Shown piece after piece: positions 1-4,709 of a DNA stretch of 21,979 nucleotides. The stretch covers positions 1 through 21,979 of IMG/VR virus record IMGVR_UViG_3300030110_000262. One strand, written 5' to 3'. Positions within the stretch are counted from its first letter, which is position 1. Every line of letters starts with the position of its first letter. The notes under the pieces were generated by a model. That model was given only the letters and a program-made list of their open reading frames with translations. It did not search any database and was not told where the DNA came from. A program made the translations under genes and the position numbers. Source of the DNA: a virus.

Positions 1-1
1 A

Positions 2-271
2 TTACAGAAAGCTAGAGGCTACAACAAAGGTGGACTTAAAGCATTGGATGGTAAAACACCTACCATTAGCACTAGTGCATGGGAGCACAACAATCATCTG
101 ACACTTGACGAGGGTACAACATGGCGAAAGCTTACCCCAGTGGAGTGTGAGAGACTTCAGACTGTGCCTGACGGATACACTAACCACGTTAGCAATACCC
201 AAAGGTATAAGATGCTAGGCAATGGTTGGACTGTGGATGTAGTCAAGCACCTATTCAAAGGATTAAAGTAA
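2..271 (+). CDS. C5-cytosine DNA methyltransferase, C-terminal fragment (5' end outside window)
   Basis: The frame is open from the left edge, so only the last 89 residues are seen. They hold the target-recognition-proximal end and the last two conserved motifs of a Dcm-type C5-cytosine methyltransferase. Motif IX is RKLTPVECERLQTVPDGYT. Motif X is YKMLGNGWTVDVVKHLF, the phage-type LGNGWTVDV version of the bacterial GNAVPV motif. The catalytic Pro-Cys motif would lie upstream. The enzyme methylates cytosine in a short DNA site. In a phage without a visible partner nuclease this usually protects phage DNA from host restriction, although the role here is inferred. The stop codon overlaps the next start (TAATG), so the gene heads or belongs to the rightward small-gene operon. 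Confidence 0.88.
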   Translation, partial: LQKARGYNKGGLKALDGKTPTISTSAWEHNNHLTLDEGTTWRKLTPVECERLQTVPDGYTNHVSNTQRYKMLGNGWTVDVVKHLFKGLK

Positions 272-468
272 TGAATGATGAAGACTTAGAAAGAGAAGCA
301 AGAGAAGCTTTTGACGGAGCAAAGAGAGCCTTAATCTATGATTATATGTACATGGGTACTGAGATAGGAAGGGATAACTTAGAGTATATGGGGTTCAAAC
401 ATATTGAGACTAGAGAATACATAAAGATACCCAAGTGTGGGATAGCATTTAGAAAGGATATGAAATGA
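271..468 (+). CDS. Small hypothetical phage protein (65 aa)
   Basis: The product is not recognised. The chosen start is the ATG overlapping the methyltransferase stop (TAATG), which fits the tight coupling seen along this operon. A longer reading from base 226 would sit inside the methyltransferase gene and is unlikely. The first half is acidic and helical (MNDEDLEREAREAF) and rich in Tyr and Met (IYDYMYMG). The C-terminal half is basic (IPKCGIAFRKDMK). It has no signal peptide or membrane segment. Its stop overlaps the next start by 4 bp (ATGA). It is probably an accessory early protein, with position as the only support. Confidence 0.6.
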   Translation: MNDEDLEREAREAFDGAKRALIYDYMYMGTEIGRDNLEYMGFKHIETREYIKIPKCGIAFRKDMK

Positions 469-680
469 TTAGGAAAGATGAAGTAGAAGCTTACAACAAA
501 CACTATAAACATCTGAGGGGGGCAAAGATACTAGAGTTTTATATGGAGCAATGTAAGTATAATCCAGAAGAATTTTGGCCTACCTTTAGGATGCAAAAAG
601 GTAATGACGTATTCAAGTTTGTACTCTCTCAAGATCCGGAGGGTAACGGTGGTGGCTTTGCTTTTATAGAGGATTTATAA
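465..680 (+). CDS. Small hypothetical phage protein (71 aa)
   Basis: The product is not recognised. It is a soluble, charged protein starting MIRKDEVEAYNKHYKHLRG, with an aromatic middle (EEFWPTFRMQKGNDVFKFVL) and a Gly-rich end (GNGGGFAFIEDL). The 4-bp ATGA overlap with the upstream gene indicates translational coupling. No catalytic motif, metal site or membrane segment is seen. The next gene starts 2 bp after its stop. Confidence 0.6.
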   Translation: MIRKDEVEAYNKHYKHLRGAKILEFYMEQCKYNPEEFWPTFRMQKGNDVFKFVLSQDPEGNGGGFAFIEDL

Positions 681-682
681 AG

Positions 683-868
683 ATGTTTGTTGATGTAATT
701 GTAAAATACAAAGGTGAACCTGAGCGTTGCACAGCTACGATAGGACAGGATAGTACATACTTGCATAACATACAACAAGACTTTCTTGACTATCCTGAGC
801 TAGAATACATACGACTAGAAATGCCTACTTACTGGAGACAAAAGAGAGATGAGCTACAGAAAAACTGA
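683..868 (+). CDS. Small hypothetical phage protein (61 aa)
   Basis: The product is not recognised. The start is supported by GAGG about 10 bases upstream. The N-terminus (MFVDVIVKYKGEPERCTATIG) looks like a beta hairpin, and the rest is helical and charged. It is soluble, with one cysteine and no known motif. Its last 20 bases overlap the start of the next gene. It probably belongs to the host-takeover or accessory set typical of phage early operons, judged from position only. Confidence 0.55.
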   Translation: MFVDVIVKYKGEPERCTATIGQDSTYLHNIQQDFLDYPELEYIRLEMPTYWRQKRDELQKN

Positions 869-1052
869 ATTGATAAAGGCTGTTGATGTTTACTCTGACA
901 GCCTAGATGAAAAGACTTTGAGGGAGTACGTCTACAATGACTTACTGGAAAAGTACGACAAGGTAGACTACGAAACAATAGATGCTTTCATTGCCATGAC
1001 AAAAGAAATGGTAAGCCTCAAAGATATATTGGATGAAGAGTTAAACAAATGA
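849..1052 (+). CDS. Small acidic helical hypothetical protein (67 aa)
   Basis: The product is not recognised. The sequence is acidic and almost entirely helix-forming, with segments such as SLDEKTLREYVYNDLLEKYDKV and a Lys/Leu/Glu-rich end (KDILDEELNK). The start lies 20 bases inside the previous gene, and only a weak purine-rich tract (AAAGAGAG) precedes it. Its stop overlaps the start of the HExxH gene (ATGA), so the two are probably coupled in translation. A DNA-mimic or adaptor role is conceivable from the acidity but is not shown. Confidence 0.55.
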   Translation: MSYRKTELIKAVDVYSDSLDEKTLREYVYNDLLEKYDKVDYETIDAFIAMTKEMVSLKDILDEELNK

Positions 1053-1423
1053 TGAGAGTTTATTTCTTAGGTAGGTTCTCAAAAGTAAAAGAGGATTTAA
1101 TCTGTCAGCTAGTAAGCTTTTGTCAGGAGCAAATGTTTCCAGATATTGATGACGTACTCTTGAACTTTGAAGGGATACTTCCCAAGTATAACGACTATCA
1201 CGGTGATTGTTTGTACGAGGAAGACAACGAGTTTACTATCAGGCTTAACAAGCGATTGACTATTCCACAGCTTGAAATAACTTTATGTCATGAGATGGTA
1301 CACGTTAATCAGTACCTGAGGGGAAAGGAGATGGATGATACCTCACCGTATTTTGAGAGGTGGCAAGAGAAGGAAGCCCACCAAAAAGAATTAGAACTAC
1401 AAACTATTTTTCATTCGCAATAA
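1049..1423 (+). CDS. Putative HExxH zinc metallopeptidase-like protein (124 aa)
   Basis: The helix LCHEMVHVNQYL carries a zincin signature at residues 81-85: His81 and His85 would bind zinc and Glu82 would be the catalytic base. A later acidic segment, RWQEKEAHQKE, offers Glu107 or Glu109 as third ligand, as in small SprT-like or gluzincin-type phage proteins. At 124 residues it is a bare catalytic domain. No signal peptide or membrane segment is seen, so it should act in the cytoplasm. Possible substrates include host DNA-protein crosslinks or a host regulator; none can be named from sequence. The start overlaps the upstream stop, and a second ATG follows immediately at 1052. An 18-base gap with a GA-rich tract separates it from the next gene. 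Confidence 0.72.
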   Translation: MMRVYFLGRFSKVKEDLICQLVSFCQEQMFPDIDDVLLNFEGILPKYNDYHGDCLYEEDNEFTIRLNKRLTIPQLEITLCHEMVHVNQYLRGKEMDDTSPYFERWQEKEAHQKELELQTIFHSQ

Positions 1424-1442
1424 AGAAAGGATTGATTGAGAA

Positions 1443-1760
1443 ATGATAGAAGACAAAACTTACAAAATCCAAGTGGGAGATTACAACGATGCAGTAATCT
1501 ATGTTTACTCCCACAGAAACAAGATCATTAACCCAAAGGATAGTGAAGACAAACACAAGTGGAAACACTGGAAAGAAGTTGAAACAGTGATACCTATCAA
1601 CTGGGATATATACGGTGATGACAGGGAAGAACAAATAGATTTGCTTCATGAAAAAGTTAAAGCCGTGGCCGGTGCTTTAGCAGAACTTTACTCACGGCAT
1701 GTAGACTACGAGATAGGTGTTTGCTACACCATGAACACAGACCAATACGTAACTATGTAA
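1443..1760 (+). CDS. Hypothetical phage protein (105 aa)
   Basis: The product is not recognised. The start is preceded by the purine-rich AAAGAAAGGATT at about 1422-1433. The protein is soluble and rich in Tyr, Trp and charged residues. Its first part is predicted beta (YKIQVGDYNDAVIYVYSHR), followed by a basic Lys/His/Trp segment (KHKWKHWKEVETVIPINW) and a long helix (LLHEKVKAVAGALAELYSR). It has no cofactor or nuclease motif. It stands between the HExxH gene and another small gene with its own strong ribosome-binding site. Confidence 0.55.
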   Translation: MIEDKTYKIQVGDYNDAVIYVYSHRNKIINPKDSEDKHKWKHWKEVETVIPINWDIYGDDREEQIDLLHEKVKAVAGALAELYSRHVDYEIGVCYTMNTDQYVTM

Positions 1761-1780
1761 AAAACAAGGAGAAACTAACA

Positions 1781-2026
1781 ATGAAAACAAGAAACTTTTG
1801 GACGTTAAGAATTAGTGATTGGTTGCCAGAAACAAAAGAGTACGAGGAAAGATATACCAGATACTTTGGGTCTAGCCTCAAAGCTAGAAGGGCAGCAATC
1901 AAACACATCACAATTATTAAGAACGAGAACAAGATTAACACTGTGGATTACAGTAAATCTTTCTATTCAATATCAGCAGACAGTGGGAGTGTACACTGCA
2001 TCATTCAAAAGGAGATGATAGAATGA
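1781..2026 (+). CDS. Small hypothetical phage protein (81 aa)
   Basis: The product is not recognised. The start at 1781 is chosen because AAGGAG (1766-1771) lies nine bases upstream; the longer reading from 1721 would run inside the preceding gene. The protein begins MKTRNFWTLRISDWLPETKE and is basic and mixed alpha/beta with a Tyr/Ser-rich end. No motif is recognised. Its last codons contain a second strong AAGGAG (2010-2015) that serves the next gene, whose ATG overlaps this stop. Confidence 0.6.
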   Translation: MKTRNFWTLRISDWLPETKEYEERYTRYFGSSLKARRAAIKHITIIKNENKINTVDYSKSFYSISADSGSVHCIIQKEMIE

Positions 2027-2382
2027 GAGTAACATTAGACAACGCAAAGCAAGTAAGGCTTGAAGCATTTGCGGCAGCCGTAGTAGCAACTCAAAAATAT
2101 ATTGACGAGGTGCTTAAAGGTGAAGATGCTTACACTTGTGGATTTGCTTGGGTCACAGTTGATCCTAAGCACAAGGGCAACACCAAAGAAGGAAGACAAG
2201 AAAGAAAAATCTTTGCTGCCTTGGATTTACAAAAAGATTGGACTGAGAAAAGATTTCAGTGGTGGAATCCAAGTAAGTCTTACTTCCAGAACATAGACTG
2301 TAAAGAACAGGGTGCTCTCGCTGCAGCCAAAGTTTTAAAGAGCTATGGTTTGGATGCTTGGATGGGATCAAGGTTAGACTGA
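2023..2382 (+). CDS. Conserved phage protein of unknown function (119 aa)
   Basis: The pattern resembles a small protein family I associate with many tailed phages, with GFAWV near residue 40, a W-x-P-S-like FQWWNPSKSYFQN segment, and a C-terminal GA-A-A-VL--GL-A---SRLD region. No function is known to me for it. The N-terminal helix is Ala-rich (EAFAAAVVATQKYIDEV). The start is well supported by AAGGAG (2010-2015) and an ATGA overlap. There is no membrane segment. It is followed without a gap by a 50-codon ORF (TGATG overlap). Confidence 0.65.
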   Translation: MRVTLDNAKQVRLEAFAAAVVATQKYIDEVLKGEDAYTCGFAWVTVDPKHKGNTKEGRQERKIFAALDLQKDWTEKRFQWWNPSKSYFQNIDCKEQGALAAAKVLKSYGLDAWMGSRLD

Positions 2383-2534
2383 TGCCAAAGATATATCAGA
2401 TCAACATCCATGATAGAAGTGATAACCTCTTTGCTTTTTACTCTACTAAAAACAAGAACGAGGTTGATCGATTGGTCAAGAAATTTTTAAGAGTGAAGGG
2501 AGTATCAGTGGAAGTAAAGATAATAAATGGGTGA
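2382..2534 (+). CDS. Very small hypothetical protein (50 aa)
   Basis: This short ORF begins at the ATG overlapping the previous stop (TGATG). Its product starts MPKIYQINIHDRSDNLFAFY and ends in a basic helix and beta strand (LVKKFLRVKGVSVEVKIING). The alternation of hydrophobic residues gives a small beta-alpha-beta look. Support comes from coupling to the upstream gene and from filling a stretch that would otherwise be empty. Function is unknown. Confidence 0.5.
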   Translation: MPKIYQINIHDRSDNLFAFYSTKNKNEVDRLVKKFLRVKGVSVEVKIING

Positions 2535-2598
2535 AGCTATAGCCTTAGTAGCCTGGATTGCTTTTTTTGTCTGGGCTTACTATCAACTGTATGGGTGA
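2527..2598 (+). CDS. Possible 23-residue single-span membrane peptide
   Basis: A 24-codon reading frame starts inside the end of the previous gene (ATGGGTGA overlap). It encodes one hydrophobic helix, MGEAIALVAWIAFFVWAYYQ, ending LYG. The composition (Ala, Val, Ile, Phe, Trp, Tyr) fits a membrane-spanning peptide. No clear ribosome-binding site is seen, so it could only be made by coupling. It resembles other tiny membrane genes further right in this window. It may still be chance. Confidence 0.35.
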   Translation: MGEAIALVAWIAFFVWAYYQLYG

Positions 2599-2643
2599 GG
2601 CAATCTGCCATACTTGAAATGTAAATTACAACTTACAACTAAT

Positions 2644-2725
2644 ACTTAAGGTATTACTTACAGTTAATTATAATTATGTTGTTATTAATATTATTATTAA
2701 TATAACTTGTAGTATTACCTTAAGT
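2644..2725 (+). repeat. Imperfect inverted repeat in an A+T-rich non-coding island
   Basis: Arms at 2644-2657 (ACTTAAGGTATTAC) and 2712-2725 (GTATTACCTTAAGT) are inverted copies with a single mismatch. The likeness extends inward imperfectly through AGTTA/TAACT. The 54-bp centre is almost pure A+T. The island 2599-2741 has no convincing ORF. The repeat could be an operator for a dimeric repressor, a cruciform or mRNA hairpin, or part of a replication origin. It lies between two runs of small genes, and its right arm falls where transcription from the candidate promoter at 2679-2706 would start. Confidence 0.6.
2679..2706 (+). promoter_or_regulatory. Candidate sigma70-type promoter inside the A+T-rich island
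   Basis: TTGTTA (2679-2684) and TATAAC (2701-2706) are separated by 16 bp, matching the -35 and -10 consensus at 4/6 and 5/6. A perfect TATAAT also occurs at 2669-2674 but lacks a good -35. The region is A+T-rich, so chance matches are likely. The position, just before a gene with a strong GGAGG site and inside the inverted repeat, supports a regulated promoter for the second small-gene run. Confidence 0.4.
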
Positions 2726-2741
2726 AACAATGGAGGTCATA

Positions 2742-2942
2742 GTGACAGAAGAAGAATTTAAGGTAGCATTAGCAACCATGAATGAAGAGACTGAAGAAGA
2801 AACTCTTCAAAGGGTGTTAGTAACAAATGTTGAATTGTTTGAAAGACTACTAGAACTTCACGAGTTCTTAGAAGAAAACGATTTAACACAATCAGACTTC
2901 CAGAAATGGAAGAAAGAAAAGTATGAGAGGAACTACCATTGA
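2742..2942 (+). CDS. Small acidic helical protein (66 aa), GTG start
   Basis: The start is set at GTG 2742 because GGAGG (2732-2736) lies five bases upstream. The ATG at 2730 would overlap that ribosome-binding site. The product, MTEEEFKVALATMNEETEEE onward, is rich in Glu and Leu with heptad-like leucines (LFERLLELHEFLEENDL). It should be a helical, probably coiled-coil protein with a basic tail (KWKKEKYERN). It is the first gene after the A+T-rich island. Function is unknown; its acidity could suit a regulator or inhibitor, but nothing shows this. Confidence 0.65.
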   Translation: MTEEEFKVALATMNEETEEETLQRVLVTNVELFERLLELHEFLEENDLTQSDFQKWKKEKYERNYH

Positions 2943-3166
2943 CTATCTACATACCTGAGCCAACAACAATACTATTAATTGTGTTGTCTTTCCTCGCAGG
3001 GTTTCTGTACAAAAGATACAGAGACAACGAGGATGTGGCTGATGCTTTTGATGAAGGGTTTGAGAAGGGGGCAGAGGCTGCAATCAACACTGTTAGTAGA
3101 GTAACAGGGAGGAACATTGCAGATGAACTATACGGAGAGGTTTTGGACAGACGATCCACACGATGA
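2939..3166 (+). CDS. Small single-span membrane protein (75 aa), TTG start
   Basis: A TTG start overlaps the previous stop by 4 bp and has GAGAGG eight bases upstream; there is no in-frame ATG. Residues about 8-24 (TTILLIVLSFLAGFLYKR) form one membrane helix followed by a positive cluster, so the C-terminus should face the cytoplasm. The rest is a charged helix (DVADAFDEGFEKGAEAA). Small membrane anchors like this are frequent in phage early regions, but none is recognised here. The use of TTG may keep expression low. Confidence 0.6.
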   Translation: MTIYIPEPTTILLIVLSFLAGFLYKRYRDNEDVADAFDEGFEKGAEAAINTVSRVTGRNIADELYGEVLDRRSTR

Positions 3167-3194
3167 TGTATCTCATTGGATAGGAAGGATATAG
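3123..3194 (+). CDS. Possible 23-residue peptide overlapping the membrane-protein gene
   Basis: The ATG at 3123, with GGGAGG about ten bases upstream, opens a 24-codon frame that runs past the stop of the upstream gene to 3194. It ends 1 bp before the next ATG. The peptide MNYTERFWTDDPHDDVSHWI (then GRI) is rich in Asp, His and Trp. The frame fills the gap between two real genes, which argues mildly for coding. It could be chance. Confidence 0.3.
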   Translation: MNYTERFWTDDPHDDVSHWIGRI

Positions 3195-3195
3195 A

Positions 3196-3381
3196 ATGAG
3201 ACATTTAAACTACGAGAAAGAAAAGGTTGTTGCTATACAACGATATATCATAGACCTACAAAAAGATATAAGTGACCTAGAATGGGAAGGAGAAAACAAA
3301 AAAGCAGACAACCTCAAAAGAATATTGTCAGATGTTATGGAGCAAAGAGACAAGGGGGAAGTATGGTATCCTATGTTTTAG
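3196..3381 (+). CDS. Small helical hypothetical protein (61 aa)
   Basis: AGGAAGG (3183-3189) lies about seven bases before the ATG. The product is mostly a charged helix: EKEKVVAIQRYIIDLQKDIS, then a DLEWEGENKKADNLKRILSD segment, ending EVWYPMF. Heptad-like Ile/Leu spacing suggests a short coiled coil. It has no signal or membrane segment and is unrecognised. Its end overlaps the next gene if that gene starts at 3363. Confidence 0.6.
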   Translation: MRHLNYEKEKVVAIQRYIIDLQKDISDLEWEGENKKADNLKRILSDVMEQRDKGEVWYPMF

Positions 3382-3566
3382 AGGGAAGTAACGACATGGA
3401 AGTATATTTCCAGGAGGAATTGCCACTTAATCACGAGCCTAGTTTAGACCACTGGGCAAAGATTATAGCAGAAGGTGAGATGGAGGACGGTGGTACTAAC
3501 TGGGATTATGAATACGAAAGAGCATGGCACTCTTTGGATGCCGAATACAATTATAGTTATGTGTAA
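3363..3566 (+). CDS. Small acidic hypothetical protein (67 aa)
   Basis: AAGGGGGAA (3352-3360) supports the ATG at 3363. A second possible start is ATG 3396 (MEVYFQEE), behind GAGGGAAG and after the upstream stop. A longer frame from 3282 would lie wholly within the preceding gene and is unlikely. The product is acidic and aromatic (MEDGGTNWDYEYERAWHSLD), soluble, without cysteines and unrecognised. A new ribosome-binding site (AAGGA) lies between it and the next gene. Confidence 0.6.
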   Translation: MVSYVLEGSNDMEVYFQEELPLNHEPSLDHWAKIIAEGEMEDGGTNWDYEYERAWHSLDAEYNYSYV

Positions 3567-3580
3567 AAAAAGGACAATCG

Positions 3581-3835
3581 ATGCTTAAACTATTTTATAC
3601 TCTACTCGTTATTGAGTATGTTGTTGACAATCAAGATGTGTCAACCAGTGTTATCTTTCCAAGCCAACAAGGATGTTATGAGGCTATGGGTGATGGAGTA
3701 ATGGATGATCTCTATGATGTTATTGCTGACACTTATGGCAAAGAGATTATGATGTACTGTAAGAGAACACCGTTTACTTCTGGTGTACAGTCCTACATAA
3801 AACCTAAGATAAGACCTTACGAAAAAACAGATTAA
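3581..3835 (+). CDS. Small protein with hydrophobic N-terminus and a Cys pair (84 aa)
   Basis: AAGGA precedes the start. The N-terminus MLKLFYTLLVIEYVV is hydrophobic and could be a weak signal or membrane anchor. After it come residues predicted as beta strand, then the helix GCYEAMGDGVMDDLYDVIAD and a cysteine in MMYCKR. Cys31 and the later Cys (about residue 59) bracket the helix. The next gene shows the same plan: hydrophobic start, strand, Cys, helix, Cys. This suggests two diverged copies of one small, possibly exported, disulphide-bonded fold. Function is unknown. Confidence 0.6.
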   Translation: MLKLFYTLLVIEYVVDNQDVSTSVIFPSQQGCYEAMGDGVMDDLYDVIADTYGKEIMMYCKRTPFTSGVQSYIKPKIRPYEKTD

Positions 3836-3847
3836 GGAAACAATGTA

Positions 3848-4021
3848 ATGATGTACATACTAATATGGATGCAGTTGTTTAGCACACAGTCGGTTGAGTA
3901 CTACCAGTTAGGTAACTACGCCACACTGGAAGAATGTCAGATTGAACTGAGCAAAGCAGCCAAGATGATAACGCACAAGTCAGAGACAGTGGCTTGTCTA
4001 GAAGTAGAGGTACAGCAATGA
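3848..4021 (+). CDS. Very small protein with hydrophobic N-terminus and a Cys pair (57 aa)
   Basis: AAGGA at 3835-3839 lies eight bases before ATG 3848; a second ATG follows at once. The product starts MMYILIWMQLFSTQSVEYYQ, continues LGNYATLEECQIELSKAAKM and has a second Cys near residue 50 (VACLEV). The architecture matches the gene just upstream, and the two look like diverged paralogues. Its stop overlaps the start of the next gene (ATGA). It is unrecognised; export and disulphide formation are inference. Confidence 0.6.
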   Translation: MMYILIWMQLFSTQSVEYYQLGNYATLEECQIELSKAAKMITHKSETVACLEVEVQQ

Positions 4022-4221
4022 AGGGAAAAGCACCAAACGAATTGGCAGAGATAGAAGCCAAGAAAACTTTTGAAGGGTTTATTAAATGGATGAAGACATC
4101 CTTCTATTGGATCATGGCAATCCTAGTTATCCTAGCATGGTGTAACTTTGGAGCAGATACTGAGACAGGTAGCCAGTACAACGGTGAAGTATACGCACCG
4201 ATGAACATAGGGGAAAAATAA
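4018..4221 (+). CDS. Small single-span membrane protein (67 aa)
   Basis: The ATG at 4018 overlaps the upstream stop and is preceded by AGAGG. The N-terminal part is a charged amphipathic helix (NELAEIEAKKTFEGFIKWMK), followed by one membrane helix (SFYWIMAILVILAWCNFG) and a polar tail (DTETGSQYNGEVYAP). Positive residues before the span predict an N-in, C-out topology. The layout could suit an inner-membrane modulator, for example in lysis timing or superinfection exclusion, but no family is recognised. Confidence 0.6.
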   Translation: MKGKAPNELAEIEAKKTFEGFIKWMKTSFYWIMAILVILAWCNFGADTETGSQYNGEVYAPMNIGEK

Positions 4222-4224
4222 AAA

Positions 4225-4305
4225 ATGAAATTAACATTAACTGTTTTGTTTTTAATGTTTGTCGCAGCATCTCCATTTTTGTATATGCTCGTTGAGGGTA
4301 TTTAA
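4225..4305 (+). CDS. Tiny membrane peptide (26 aa)
   Basis: GGGGAA lies about ten bases before the ATG. The peptide MKLTLTVLFLMFVAASPFLY (then MLVEGI) is one hydrophobic helix behind a single Lys, like a bare signal anchor. It fills the gap between two genes and its stop abuts the next ATG (TAAATG). Small phage membrane peptides of this size are known as holin-like or host-modulating factors. Assignment here would be a guess. Confidence 0.5.
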   Translation: MKLTLTVLFLMFVAASPFLYMLVEGI

Positions 4306-4455
4306 ATGAGTGAGCAATACTGCACCACAAAAGGATTGGGGTGGGCATTTATTATCTGTTCGTTTTTAATCTTGGGTGTTCCTGTGCTGATGTGGTTAGC
4401 CTTGGAAGGGGCTGACTGGTATCAACGATTTGATTTAATGAACCCGATGTGGTGA
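4306..4455 (+). CDS. Small membrane protein (49 aa)
   Basis: GAGGG (4294-4298) lies seven bases upstream of the ATG, which follows the previous stop directly. The product has one membrane helix (GWAFIICSFLILGVPVLMWL) with a short polar N-terminus (MSEQYCTTKG) and a tail with Trp, Asp and Arg (GADWYQRFDLMNPMW). It is unrecognised. With its two neighbours it forms a run of three successive membrane-protein genes just before the replication genes. Confidence 0.55.
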   Translation: MSEQYCTTKGLGWAFIICSFLILGVPVLMWLALEGADWYQRFDLMNPMW

Positions 4456-4460
4456 AGTCA

Positions 4461-4709
4461 ATGCAACCAAAGGGAGTACCTTGTCATATCCGTATCAAAC
4501 ATGCACCAACAATAAAAAAACCAGGGAGGCAATGTAGATTATACGGAAAAACCTTTGACAGTATAGCTGAAGCTGCTAGATGTTTTAACATAAGTTATAG
4601 TTGGGCAGTGGAGCAAGTTAATAACGGATGGAATATGGAAGACTTCCCAAAGAAATCCAGAAGAAAGCTTTTAGAAAGGATTGATAATGAAAGCAGTAGT
4701 AAAGAATAA
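4461..4709 (+). CDS. NUMOD1-like helix-turn-helix DNA-binding protein (about 82 aa)
   Basis: The segment CRLYGKTFDSIAEAARCFNI followed by SYSWAVEQVNNGW matches the NUMOD1 / intron-encoded-nuclease repeat pattern: a short strand with YGKTF, then an S-I-EAA helix, a turn and a recognition helix. These modules bind DNA in homing endonucleases and also occur alone in phage proteins. Basic ends (IRIKHAPTIKKPGR and KKSRRKLLER) would help DNA contact. The start is uncertain: GTG 4449, GTG 4452 (which overlaps the upstream TGA) and ATG 4461 are in frame and none has a strong ribosome-binding site. No nuclease domain is present. It could be a regulator, or the DNA-binding remnant of a homing nuclease. 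Confidence 0.68.
   Translation: MQPKGVPCHIRIKHAPTIKKPGRQCRLYGKTFDSIAEAARCFNISYSWAVEQVNNGWNMEDFPKKSRRKLLERIDNESSSKE

Noticed and set aside
2644-2725. Phage attachment site (attP)
   Set aside because: No integrase or tRNA-like sequence is seen, and the repeat is inverted, which fits an operator, hairpin or origin better.
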